A DNA stretch of 64,000 nucleotides from Anaspis maculata (lineage: Eukaryota > Arthropoda > Insecta > Coleoptera > Scraptiidae). How positions within the stretch are numbered: position 1 is the stretch's first letter; each line of letters begins with the position of its first letter. The notes beneath the pieces are model-generated. The model made no database searches. It was not told the DNA's origin and saw only the letters and a program-made list of their open reading frames with translations. This document shows positions 11,781-22,601 of the stretch, one piece after another. Position numbers and translations under genes: made by a program. The DNA lies in NCBI GenBank assembly GCA_949128115.1, contig OX421966.1:64415416-64479415 (forward strand). Reading direction: 5' to 3'.

Positions 11781-12326
11781 ATATCATTTTTTCACAACAT
11801 AACTTTGACCCAGCAATTGATCATTATATTATTCACAATGAACCTAATTAAAATCGTAGAATTTTATTAGAATCATCAGAAGTTTCGAAAACTTCAGACA
11901 ACAAAACCCAAATTTTAATTAATGAACAAATCGACAAGCTTCCTGGCCATGATACATTCAAAATTCTTATAGAAGCCTCCAATAATTTTCGGTCCCAAAT
12001 AAAGCAGTAGTTGTCCTCCAAGTTATAATTATTTCAACAATATACACCTTTTGTCAATGACATTGTCAATCAGAATTTTATACATCATCATTTTTACTTC
12101 AATTTCACACAATTCTGTACGTTTATTAGATTCATATCGTTTACGTTCTATTTAGTATTGTATTCATTTTTAGGATGTGAACATGGCTATTTTCTATAGC
12201 CAAAACTAGTCGTCAATTTACGAACGGATATAATTTTCAAATAGCAAAGTGGTGCTGACAGCTTATTACAACTTTCATACAAGATATTTTACACCACTGC
12301 AAGAAACATTTAAGATTTTTACGAGA
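11781..12326 (+). pseudogene. Penelope-like element, right inverted copy
   Basis: Plus-strand mirror of 8311-8830. It codes for the same C-terminal residues (QHNFDPAIDH, LPGHDTFKILIEAS), with in-frame stops and substitutions, and then the 3' tail ending in GCTGACAGCTTATTACAAC and about 60 further bases. It is shorter than the left copy on the coding side. The divergence between the arms shows they have not been kept identical. The right edge is followed by the 13-bp target duplication at 12327-12339. Confidence 0.75.
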
Positions 12327-12720
12327 ATTTTTAGGTTTGTTAGGATATTACAGACGATTCATTGAAGACTTTGCCAAAATAACAAACCTCTTCACCCAAC
12401 GTTTGCCGAAAGGAATGAAAATCGAACACGTCGAAAAATGTGTTACTGCCTTCAACTTTTGCAAAAACATTCCAACGGGTATACAATTCTTCTATACTCC
12501 GCAAGTGAGTAATACTTCGGAAAACGCCCAATATAACACCAGACGGATTCAACGTGACCATAGGAATTATATTATCCCAGAGACCTGCCGAGAAAGATTA
12601 GCCCATTGCATACGCTTCACGAACTCTCAACCCCGCCGAATTGAACTACATTGCAGTAGAGAAAGAATTACTTGCAATGGGGTACTTGCCAATGGAATAG
12701 ATTCAGCTGGAAATATTTTT
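12327..12720 (+). pseudogene. Ty3/gypsy RT thumb and RNase H remnant
   Basis: Continuation of the pol remnant from 7740-8297. FLGLLGYYRRFIEDFAKITN is the conserved junction between RT and RNase H. After about 12475 the frame shifts: the RNase H residues SQRPAEKD, IAYASRTLNPAELNY and VEKELLAM are in another frame at about 12570-12690. RNase H removes the RNA strand during reverse transcription. Frameshifts and stops make it non-functional. Confidence 0.8.
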
Positions 12721-13734
12721 GATTGCTAGTATAAGTGATAAGGGGACTCTACTGAGAATTTCACAAAAATCCCGTCGTTTTCTACAAAAAGAAACGAATT
12801 TGAAAAATCCTCCTAAAAGCTTCGCGCCAGGACAGGGATTTTGAGTGAGGTTGGTCTGACTGTGTGACAATGGAATAATCAAGAATGTCAGGGATGTCAC
12901 TGTGACACTGTCATTTTGAACATGCTATCGCAAAACCGGTTTCCTATCGAATTCTCTTACCGTGAGCATTTAGACAATAAAATCGAACAATGTTTCGTAG
13001 AAACTGACTCCAGAAACCTCTTATAACACTGTCTCAGTCGAGATAATTTATTTCCAGGGGAAAATCTGGAGGATCAGCAAATAGCACAGAAATAAGAGGC
13101 CGAAAATGAGCAGTGAGCTTTTATAGGTTCATCATTAGCATACAATTCCGGATAGGTAATACTTTAGAGCTACAAGAGATCCATGTGAGGAGGACGCGAT
13201 GGATCTCCAAATAAAATGTGGGGAGCAGGAACACTGATGTCCGAAATGAAGCCGAGGGTCAGCCAGGTCAGAGCACGGGTGACAAACATGCGAAAGGCTT
13301 TTAGGTGGACAGCACTGAAGACTAAAGAAAGAGACTAGTTAGGTTGAACAACAAATGAATAAAACGAGTAGGTACTTACCGCGTAGATCAAAGCCTCGAT
13401 TAAAGCAGTCAAAGGCAAAAAAAAGGGCACTGGAAGAAATTACGGTCGGCGGTTTGACGTTGTCAGTCAGACTCAGATCTTGTTGTTGTTTGAAAACGGC
13501 AGCTTGACGACGTTATATCATTGCCAACCCAACGAGGAAAAAGAGCCCTTCTATGTTCTATATCTAATATATTTGTGACGTCACAAATATATTTTTAAAA
13601 CACGCATTGCGGCCGCAATTTTGGGAATTTAGGAAAAAGAAAAAATATGGGTACATTATTTTTAACCATACTATCGATTAAGCCAATAAAAAAAAATAGG
13701 CAAGTACCCCATTATACATATAGGCCACAAAACA
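12721..13734. other. About 1-kb insertion or unrelated segment inside gypsy RNase H
   Basis: RNase H coding stops near 12720 and resumes near 13735, so this kilobase most likely was inserted. It has no recognised coding sequence. It holds a 28-bp perfect palindrome at 13566-13593. LTR-like ends were looked for but not clearly found. Confidence 0.45.
13566..13593. repeat. 28-bp perfect palindrome containing TGACGTCA
   Basis: The sequence reads the same on both strands for 14 bp each side of the centre at 13579/13580. The core TGACGTCA equals the consensus binding site of CREB/ATF bZIP proteins, and the flanks are AT-rich. Whether any protein binds it here is unknown. Confidence 0.9.
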
Positions 13735-13862
13735 TTTCAGGCTCTATAGTAAATATATGGAAACAGATATTTTTGCCACTATCATAACAGATCAGAAGCC
13801 CCTACAATGACTGTTCACAATAAAAAAAACCCAATTCTCGGTTAGTCCGCTGGCATATGAAG
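13735..13862 (+). pseudogene. Ty3/gypsy RNase H C-terminal fragment
   Basis: TIITDQKPL at about 13772-13804 is the conserved RNase H segment of gypsy elements. A stop replaces the usual Trp two residues later, and the following residues move to a neighbouring frame (NSRLVRWH). This is most simply the end of the pol remnant starting at 7740. No integrase follows. Confidence 0.7.
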
Positions 13863-14876
13863 TCCTTTTTTACGGAAGGCCCCATTCCCATACTTACACA
13901 ACAACATGTAAAAATGCTTTCCATTTTTCATGGCCTTTATTGGGTCTCTGTGTTCACTTGAAACTTAACGAATCCCGAGAATGGATCTGGCAATGTGAAT
14001 GGTTGATAAAATTGTGCCATCGCGCGCACACACACTAACAAAATGAAAATGGTCAATAAAAATACACGTTGGATTGGCGGCAGCGTGTCTCTGTTGCCTG
14101 TCTCGCTCACAATATCAGTTTGCCTTCGCAATTATTCCACCTTGACCCTTGCCGTCGAACACACGAAAAATGTAAAAGGAATATTGCCATTTGGTTACAT
14201 CCATTGGCTGGCTGTATTGAGAACCGGGCCACAATCTGATTTATATTTCCGCAAATGTTTATGGGAGAGATGTTCCTGCTGCTGCTATCGAGATGAGTGC
14301 TTTGGAGATAACGTAAATAAACCGCGGGATAAGGAAGAGGAACGGAAGACGGAGGAGGCACACTTCCAGGGAGAAATATTCTTTTTCCCATTGTGAGCAT
14401 GTCTGATGATGCCAGAAATTTGATGAAGGGTAAAATTGGGCGCCGATATTACGGGAATTCCGCCGCTGCTGAGGGCATGTCCGTGCCAAAGACGAGTGAT
14501 GGGCTGTTTAATATTCCATTTATTTGAGTGGATATAGGTACTGGAATGACGCTCCATGCAGACGAAGGTGTGCTTCTGATTGAACTTGACATAAAATGCA
14601 TAATATTTCGATTCGAACGAACTACACTTCAATTCGTTACTGATGCTCCAAACACTTGTTCTGTGACATTATGTTGGCACAAATCTATGCTATGAAGTTA
14701 TATTATGGTTATTGAGTTATTACTGTACTGGTCTTAGCTTATTTTTGAACTCCTATAAGATTCCTACTTTATCAGCCCAGTCATCTTCTACTGCATTAAT
14801 AGGTAATAGCTCTAGATTAGCTATCGTTTCAAAAGTATAGACGTAGCTCGATGGGATTGAAATTGGTTGATATAAA
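13863..14876. other. No gene recognised
   Basis: Overlapping frames of 60-117 codons on both strands (13937-14632) have no recognised domain and contradict one another. No repeats were noticed. Confidence 0.35.
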
Positions 14877-15404
14877 ATGCTACACGAGTTTCTGATAAAG
14901 CACCTGTATTTCGTAGGACTGCAGTATCGCCTGGTTGGAGTTTTCCATTTGTATCCAATACGTGCAACAATGCATTTTACATCAGCAAACAATGGGAAAC
15001 GAGCAAAGCACCCATCTCCATATGCAAGCTCCGCGTGTAAATGTGAATTCAATATGAAATATATCCCGCGAATGGAATTATTTTCCAATATGTACCTGTA
15101 CAGTGTACCTGTCTGTGAAGGTAGATGCTCACAATTCCATATGCTGTCTCATTTTGCACTGGATACGTATTGGCATTCTGGAAAAAAAATCCATTTCCAG
15201 GAGTCCTGGAAATTTACACATGAACAAATTTTTCGTGATTTGCCTCGATTCTATCAAGAATTGAGGCAAAAACCAAGATTTGACGGGACAGACAAAGAGT
15301 TCCAAAAGATTTGTGATGAATGGCGTTTCACTCAAGCTGAACTGCAAACTGCTGGACAAATTAGCTCACTGTATCGAAAAGAACCGTTCAACTATAAAAG
15401 TTGA
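14877..15404 (+). CDS. Orphan ORF of 175 codons
   Basis: An uninterrupted frame starting ATG and ending TGA. I recognise no family. The C-terminal half is charged and helix-prone (HEQIFRDLPRFYQELRQKPR, then FQKICDEWRFTQAEL). The N-terminal half is rich in aromatic residues and has several cysteines. It is longer than the chance frames nearby and lies between transposons, so it may be an exon of a host gene, a piece of an unfamiliar transposon, or chance. A minus-strand frame of 111 codons overlaps its first part. Confidence 0.3.
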   Translation: MLHEFLIKHLYFVGLQYRLVGVFHLYPIRATMHFTSANNGKRAKHPSPYASSACKCEFNMKYIPRMELFSNMYLYSVPVCEGRCSQFHMLSHFALDTYWHSGKKIHFQESWKFTHEQIFRDLPRFYQELRQKPRFDGTDKEFQKICDEWRFTQAELQTAGQISSLYRKEPFNYKS

Positions 15405-15859
15405 ACCCTGGACACACTAGGAAGCTCAAAATCATTGGGTAGCTAAAAATTTCTATTTAATTTGCTCAAGAAAACTGGAATTGCCCATGGCACACAGAAG
15501 TAGGTCACCTTCAAAGTCGGACGACTTCTAGGATATACCGACATCTAATTTGTTTAATAGTTTATTTCAATTTGTATTCATTTATTTATAAGGTACTTAA
15601 TATGGGGAAACATTCATTAGCTAATATGATAATTTGATCATCATGAGCTGATATGGTGGCGGTCTTGTAGGCGTTGTGCCTCTTGAACATCTTAGATCCT
15701 CTTATGCCTTTAAAGGGGCTCTAAATTCAACCTCGCTTTCTCACAATGTCACCTGTCACTTACCTCAGTCATCTTTCACTTATGTCAATTTTCCGTCATC
15801 TGTCATCCGCCAAACGTCAAACGTCTTTTGCCAAAAACCCTTTAGGCGATCTACTTCCT
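15405..15859. other. No gene recognised
   Basis: AT-rich DNA between the orphan ORF and the 159-bp-repeat foldback element. Nothing supportable was seen. Confidence 0.35.
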
Positions 15860-17799
15860 GTAGCCCAGGCATTTTATATTTTGACCTGGAAAAAAATACT
15901 GTAAGTTTGAAAATTGGTGAAACGCTTTCACTTCAATCCCTCAACCATATACCGGAAGTCCTAAGAAATCCTATGTCCGCTTCATCGGTTTTTGGCGGCA
16001 AAAAGGTGTAAGTGACATTATTTTAGAAACTATTCATTAGAATACGTGTTTAAGTTTCAATACAGCTGCAAATTGCTGAAAATGGTCTCGTCGCTCAATT
16101 GAACAACATTTTGAAAGTATCAAGAAATCCCATGTCCGCTTCATTCTTTTTTGGCGGCAAATGGATGTAATTGACATTGTTTTGGAAACTATTGATTCAA
16201 ACACGCGATCAAGTTCCAATACAGCTGAAAGTTGCTGAAAATGGTCCCCTTGGTCAGGTGAATAACATATTGAAAGTCCTGTAAAATCCTGTGCCCGCTT
16301 CATTGGTTTTTGGCGGCAAATGGATGTAAGTGACACTATTTTAGAAATTATTTATTAGAATACGCGTTAAAGTTTCAATACAGCTGAAAATTGCTGAAAA
16401 TAGTCTCCTTGGTCAGCTAAATAACATATTAAAAGTCCTAAAAAAGCCTATGTTCGCTTCATTGGTTTTTGGTGGCAAAATGTTTAAAGGGCATTTTGTT
16501 CGAAATTATTTATTAAAATACGCGGTGAATTTTCAATACAGCTGAAAATTGCTGAAAATGGTCTCCTCGGTCGGTTGAACAACATATTGAAAGTATCAAG
16601 AAATCCCATGTCCGCTTCATTGTTTTTTGGCGGCAAATGGATGTAATTGACATTATTTTGGAAACTATTTAATCAAACACGCGATCAAGTTCCAATACAG
16701 CTGAAAGTTGATGAAAATGGTCCCCTCGGTCAGTTGAGTAACATATTGAAAGTCCTAAAAAATCCTATGCCCGCCTCATTGGTTTTTGGCGGCAAATGGA
16801 TGTGAGTGACATTATTTTATAAATTATTTATTAGAATACGCGCTGAATTGCCAATATAGCTGAAAATTGCTGAAATGGTCTCCCTGGTCAGCTCAACAAC
16901 ATATTGAAAGTCCTGCAAAATCCTACATCCGCTTCATTGTTTTTTTATGGCAAAAATGTTCAAGTCACATTGTTTTGGAAAGTATTCATTAAAATATGCG
17001 TTGAAATTTTAATACAGCTGAGAATTGCCGAAAATTTGCCGAGGATTCTTCAAAACTTCCAAAATATTGTTCAAATGACCGAGGAGACCATTCTCAGCAA
17101 TTTTCAGCTGTATCGAAAATTCAACGAGTATTCTGATGAATAGTTCCTGAAATAATATCACTTACACCTTCTTGCCGCCAAAAACCGATGAAGCGGACAT
17201 AGGATTTTTTAGGACTTTCAGTATGTCATTCATCTGACAAAGGTGACCATTTTCAGCAAATTTCAGCTGTATTGAGACTTCAACGCGTATTTTAATAAAT
17301 TGTTTAAAAAAAGTCACTTAAAAACCTTTTTGCCTCCAAAAACCAATGAAGCGGACATGGGATTTTTTGGGACTTCCAATATGTTATTCAGCTGACCAAG
17401 GAGACCACTTTCAGCAACTTTCAGCTGTATTTAAACTTCAACGCGTATTCCAATGAATAGTTTCTAAAATAATGTCACTTACACCTTTTTGCTACCAAAA
17501 ACCGATGAAGCGGACATAGGATTCTCTAGGACTTCCAGTATGTTATTCAGCTGACCAAGGAGACCATTTTCAGCAACTTTCAGCTGTATTTCAACTTCAA
17601 CGCGTGTTCTGATGAATAGTTTCTAAAATAATGTCACTTACACCTTTTTGCCGCCAAAAACCGATGAAGCGGACATAGGATATTTTAGGACTTTCGGTAT
17701 AAGGTTAAGGGGTTAAAGTGGAAGCGTTCCACCAATTTTCAGACTTACGTTATTTTTTTCCAGGTTTTGGTTCATTTTGATCTAAAATGCCTGGGCTAC
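15860..17799. mobile_element. FB-type foldback element built of 159-bp repeats
   Basis: Terminal inverted repeats of about 115 bp (15860-15975 against about 17690-17799) begin GTAGCCCAGGCATTTTA and end in the reverse complement. Between them lie about 159-bp repeats. Seven head-to-tail copies have the CCGCTTCATTGG-type core at 15976, 16135, 16294, 16453, 16611, 16770 and 16928. Then come four copies in reverse orientation, with cores near 17192, 17351, 17512 and 17671. The turn-over is near 17040-17130. No transposase is present. The plan (inverted termini made of tandem sub-repeats) is that of Drosophila FB elements; sequence relatedness to FB is not claimed. Confidence 0.9.
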
Positions 17800-17984
17800 T
17801 GGTTATCCAAATCTTTCTATTGAAATATGTGGTGAAATACAGATTCCTACAAACTTGACGACATAAAATGTCAACTGTAATAATGTGTCTATATCTTTGA
17901 TTCTTATTTACAAAAGTGTTGGAGAATATATGAATGACCACTTGATTGGTTATTCTGCACAATAGACAATCCATTTTACAGAGA

Positions 17985-18600
17985 TAATTTTCTAGCTCTC
18001 TCCTCTTTTCGCTTCAATCGCTCTCGCTTCTCATTGACTCTTTCCATCCAGTCCGACCCTCTCCCATCCTCTCTCAAAAGCTGTTCGATAATAATTCTTC
18101 TTTCTCTCAATCACTTCTCGCGCATTAACTCCCAAAGTACTGGAGCGTCTCTTCTCCTCTTCCGCATAGTCTGCATACTCTGTCTTCCCTCATTCTCCAA
18201 AAACTGCTCGCCAATACCTCATTTCTGCATCTATACCTTGCCATTCTTTTGATTACCGCCTTCAAGTTCGTGTTGAGGGTCTACTTTGGCACTTCTGTTG
18301 TTATTATGCGTTTGTGAAGTCTGTTGTACCGGATTTCTTCTATCCTTTGGATTTGGCATTGCCCTTCTCTTTCCATCTCTTCCAATTCGCCAATCACGTC
18401 TTTTTCGCTTGTCTTTTGAAATATCGCCTTCTTGCCTGTTGATAATCCTCTCTTCATTTTCCATAGTCCGTCTTCTTATGGAAATTCTCAATAAATCTCT
18501 TTCTGTTTCTTCCAGGACTATATACGATGGCGTGTTTCTGTTGAGACCGAGAATCCATTTCAAGTATGAAATGAAATGCAGTGACAAAATAAATCAAGCT
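17985..18600 (-). pseudogene. LINE C-terminal remnant, same family as 60826-63494
   Basis: Minus-strand coding begins near 18600 with YLKWILGLNRNTPSYIVLEE, which differs by one residue from the LINE at 62690. It ends near 17990 with EDGRGSDWMERVNEKRE, matching the end of that LINE (EDGRGLAWMRRVEEER). It covers only the region after the RT. Frameshifts and a large internal change separate the two matching blocks. It is strongly 5'-truncated, as is usual for LINE insertions. Confidence 0.75.
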
Positions 18601-18699
18601 AAGGAGAGAGTTCAGCCTCTGGCCGATCTTCCACTCTCTCCTGGTAGCATTAAAAAATATAAAATATAAATAAAACATTATAAAGATAAAAACACATGA

Positions 18700-20165
18700 T
18701 CTCAACAATACAGATGAAACACCTGGGCTTGGTCGCTTCCAAAAGTTGGTGAATTCGTCCACTGTGTAGAAGCAATGGGATTTCAGAAAGCATTTGAGCT
18801 TCACTTCAAGCTTCCCAGCAGTAAAAGACTTCCAGTCGCCTGGCAGGACGTTGAAGAGCCGGATGAAGAGAGATCTAAAAGTAGACTAGTTTTTTCAAAG
18901 TTGAATTTAGGTGGTAGAATGAAATTAGATTTTGTATCCTATGTCCCTTCGTAAATGGGGAAATTTTTGCGAACGTAAGTGATACACTCATATATAAACT
19001 GATTTGTGCAGGTTAGAATTCCCAGCTCAGTAAAGAGAGGCCTGCAGGAGACTCTCTGGCTCACCCCTCTTATGGCTCTAATGGCGCGTTTTTGCACAAT
19101 GAGGACCCGGCCGGCCTGGTACGACCCCCCCGCCCAATTCAAAATTCCATAGGACATCACGCTGTGGAAGAGAGCATAGTAACACAGCAGTTGTGTATCC
19201 ACAGTCAGCTGAGATGTCAGACACCGTAAAAGATAGATCACTTTAAACAATTTACGCTGAAGACCATCCACGTGTGCCTCAAAGGAGAGTCTGCCATCGA
19301 TCACCAAGCCAAGGCATCTTACTGGCTCCTGAGGTGGAAGAGCTCCCCCGAGCGAGAAGAGGAGGTGCTGGGTTTTGGTCACATTCAGGCGGAGCCTATT
19401 CATAGAGAAAAAATGCTCCGTCCCCGCCAGCACCCTATCTTGCATGACCTCCAGGTCCGCCAATCACGGCCCGTCGCACATCAGAGTGATGTCATCAGCA
19501 TCACCACACCACATCTTGTCGACAAAAAGTTCTCAATGTCATTGATGTATAGGATAAAAAGCAGCGGCCCCAGCATGGATCCTTGAGGCACGCCGTGGCA
19601 CATGTCCCTGAATGAAGACAGCCTTCCGCCCAGACTGACACACTGAGAGCGTCCTCTCAAAAATGAGTCGATGAAAGACAGGGGAGGGGCCCTTATACCA
19701 TAGGGTCTCAATTTGGCGGTCAGTATGTCATGCGACACACAATCAAAGGCCTTCGACAAGTCACAGAAAGAAGCCGCCGCCTTCTGCCCACCCTCCCAGG
19801 CATCAGTGATCGTGGACACCATCTCCAGAAGAGCACGAGCAGTGGAACCACCTCTAACAATTCCGAACTAAGCATACGCCACAACCTTAAACTTTTTAAG
19901 AAAATCAACCAGCCTGCTGCAAAAAGCCGTCTCAAGAATCTTTGAAATCACTGGCAGAATGGAAATAGGACGGTAATTATCCAAGCACGACCTATCGCTC
20001 TTTTTGAAGATAGGAACCACTTTGGCTGGTTTCAAGTTGGCCGGGAGAACTCCCTGTGAAAAACACAAATTTACAAGGTGTACCAATGGCTTACATATCA
20101 AGTCGCCAACAAGTTTTATGGCTTCGGAATTAATCCCCGATCTTATGAACTTTGGTCGAAGAGTG
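18700..20165 (-). pseudogene. Jockey-like LINE reverse transcriptase remnant
   Basis: Read right to left: RPISILPVISKILE and an FKK-type segment (20101-19868), then SFCDLSKAFDCVSHDIL and HGVPQGSMLGPLLFILYIND (19822-19481), the catalytic box (about 19475-19490), LRLNVTKTQHLLFS, and the thumb with RCLGLVIDG. The C-terminal tail SHCFYTVDEFTN lies near 18740-18780. These are RT motifs of non-LTR elements, which copy RNA at a nicked target. The catalytic box reads DADD with a shift and a nearby stop (near 19464), where YADD is expected. Further breaks occur at 19822/19868. The upstream endonuclease is absent. Confidence 0.85.
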
Positions 20166-20169
20166 TGCT

Positions 20170-20565
20170 TGTCAGGTAAAGATTACCGGAATGGTGATGT
20201 GATTATAAACGGAGATCAAACCCAGACAGCGGAACCAAGCCGGAATAAGTTGTTCAGGAAGTTATTTGTCGATGTCAAACGAAGGTTGGAAATGGCCGCC
20301 GAGAAAAGCGTAAATCGTTAAACTTAAGGAAGCGACACGAGCAGTATAATGTGAACCAGTTGGTCTGGTGAAGAAACTTCGGACGGCACCAAGTATTTTC
20401 AAAGAAACTGGCGCCCAAGTTCGTTGGACCGTGCCAGATACACAGGAGAGTGTCTCCATGAACGTATGAACTGCGAGATCAGGATGGCAATTCGAAAGGA
20501 GTTCAGTATTCGAAGGACATGAAAGCAGGTCCTTCAGACCCAGATTAACCCAGTGGATTTTATCA
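20170..20565 (+). pseudogene. Gypsy pol 3' end: integrase C-terminal domain
   Basis: The plus strand carries LRKRHEQYNV and then KLAPKFVGPCQIHRRVSP, the integrase C-terminal region seen in gypsy pol ends. YELRDQDGNSKGVQYSKDMK follows an in-frame stop near 20458. This domain helps integrase bind DNA. The reading crosses a stop and a shift near 20320-20345, so it is dead. The adjoining LINE lies on the opposite strand and the DUF4817 transposon begins 55 bp downstream. Confidence 0.7.
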
Positions 20566-20961
20566 TTTTGTGACAAGCGATTTGCTGCTAATCAATTGAA
20601 ATTGACATTACGGTTCTTATACAGGCTGTCCTGAAAATACACCAACAACGCTTCAGGGCAGCTTCCTCTCATCAAAACAAAACAAAAAAATTCCCATAAA
20701 CATGGGTCCGGAAACGCTTCCTAAGGGAGCTAGAGGCCCCTGAAGGTGGGACCCTGAAGATGGCTTTTATTGAATATTTCCGAACCGTTCAAGGGAAATC
20801 GATCAAACTCAACACATCTACTTTCCTTCTTATGCACAATAAAATAAGGCAAGATTGATTACAAAATAATTTACCAGAGGTGGGTTAGGCCGAGGTGTGG
20901 GGGTAAAAATAACCCTAACTTTTTTGGGTGTGATTTTTTTTAAATTTAATAGAAGATTATT

Positions 20962-22400
20962 AGTCCAGGAATTTTAGAAAAAATAGCGAACAAAAATGAA
21001 AGCGAGCCGGATTTTTGTATATAAGCTCAGTTAAGCATGTAGTTTAACATAGTAAAAGTCCTCAAGAATCCGGTGTGAGCTTCGGCCGTTGTGGCCTCGA
21101 GAAGAACTTGAGGATCAGTTTTTCGCGTATATCTCGTGAACAATGGCACTTAGGAAGAAAGTGTTGGGGAAGAAATTGTTGAAAATTTTATTGTCTATAA
21201 GAAAGGTCCTTACACATTTCATCGTCAGTCCACTCCTTCTTCGTCAAAACACAAGAAAATTAAAATAATCCAGATGCTCGATACTGAAGACTGTATGGAC
21301 CTTGAGTTTTATGATGGCGGAGTGCCACCTCGTAGAGTTGTTGGTTGGTCCACTATTTCTTGATTTGAACTTGAAGCCATCAATACGAACTATGCCGGCG
21401 GCATATACAGGGTGAAATAAAAATAAAAAGTTGAACATTTGTACCTCAAGAACCAAAATAGGTGAAGACTTATAAATCGACAAACAGATTTCTTATTTCA
21501 TGGTTATGAAGTCGTCGTAAATTTGGATCAAATATGTTGAGCCGTTTTTGACATATCTTCAGGAGACTGAAGTCGTTACGAAAAAAAACTAGTTTTCCGT
21601 ATGTCAGTAATTCTTCAGATATTGAATCGAGACTTGGTGTTTCGAATCGAAACAATGATATATAACATTTAAAATCAAATAATAGTGAAAAACACTCTCT
21701 AGGCCAACTACTTTTAGGAAAAACACAGTCAACTTTTTTTCTGATGAGTAGGCAAAAACATTATTTTTTTCGGTAACAACTTCAGTAATTTGGAGATATT
21801 TCAAGAACGGCTCAAGATATCGAATTCAAGTTTACGATGACTTCATGACCATGAAATCAGAATTATTTATGGCGATTTACATGTCTTCACCTATTTTGGT
21901 TCTTGAGGTACAAATGTTCAACTTTTTATTTTTATTTCACCCTGTATATGCCGCCGGCATAGTTCGTATTGATTGCTTCAAGTTTAAATCAAGAAATAGT
22001 GGACCAACCAACAACTCTACGAGGTGGCACTCCACCATCATAAAACTCAAGGTCCATACAGTCTTCAGTATCGAGCATCTGGATTATTTTAATTTTCTTG
22101 TGTTTTGACGAAGAAGGAGTGAACTGACGATGAAATGTGTAAGGACCTTTCTTATAGACAATAAAATTTTCAACAATTTCTTCCCGAGCACTTTCTTCCT
22201 AAGTGCCATCGTTCACGAGATATACGCGAAAAACTGATCCTCAAGTTCTTCTCGAGGCCACAACGGCCGAAGCTCACACCGGATTCTTGAGGACTTTCAC
22301 TATGTTAAACTACATGCTTATCTGAGCTTATATACAAAAATCCGGCTCGCTTTCATTTTTGTTCGCTATTTGCGATTTTAACAGCTAAAATTCCTGGACT
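20962..22400. mobile_element. 1.44-kb palindromic element in left TIR, with inner palindrome
   Basis: It starts AGTCCAGGAATTTTAG and ends in the reverse complement. The two halves mirror one another almost throughout. At its centre lies another palindrome, 21407-21946, with ends ACAGGGTGAAATAAAAAT and TA-type flanks, so one foldback element sits at the axis of another. Frames such as 21244-21483 minus and 21845-22108 plus are the same arm read twice. No transposase. Confidence 0.85.
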
Positions 22401-22601
22401 ATATGAAATATTGGAGTTTTTTTTTAGCAAAAAACGGTACTCTTGTCCAATTTCGATAGACGCACCGTTTACGAGATATTTAAGTTTGAATGTATGAAAA
22501 CGTGGTCAGAAATGCTGATTTTGGGGCAATGTCACTATGGAGATGATAACGATTTTCAAGGCGAAAGAAAAACAGTTTCAAAGCAACAAAATAGGAACAT
22601 T

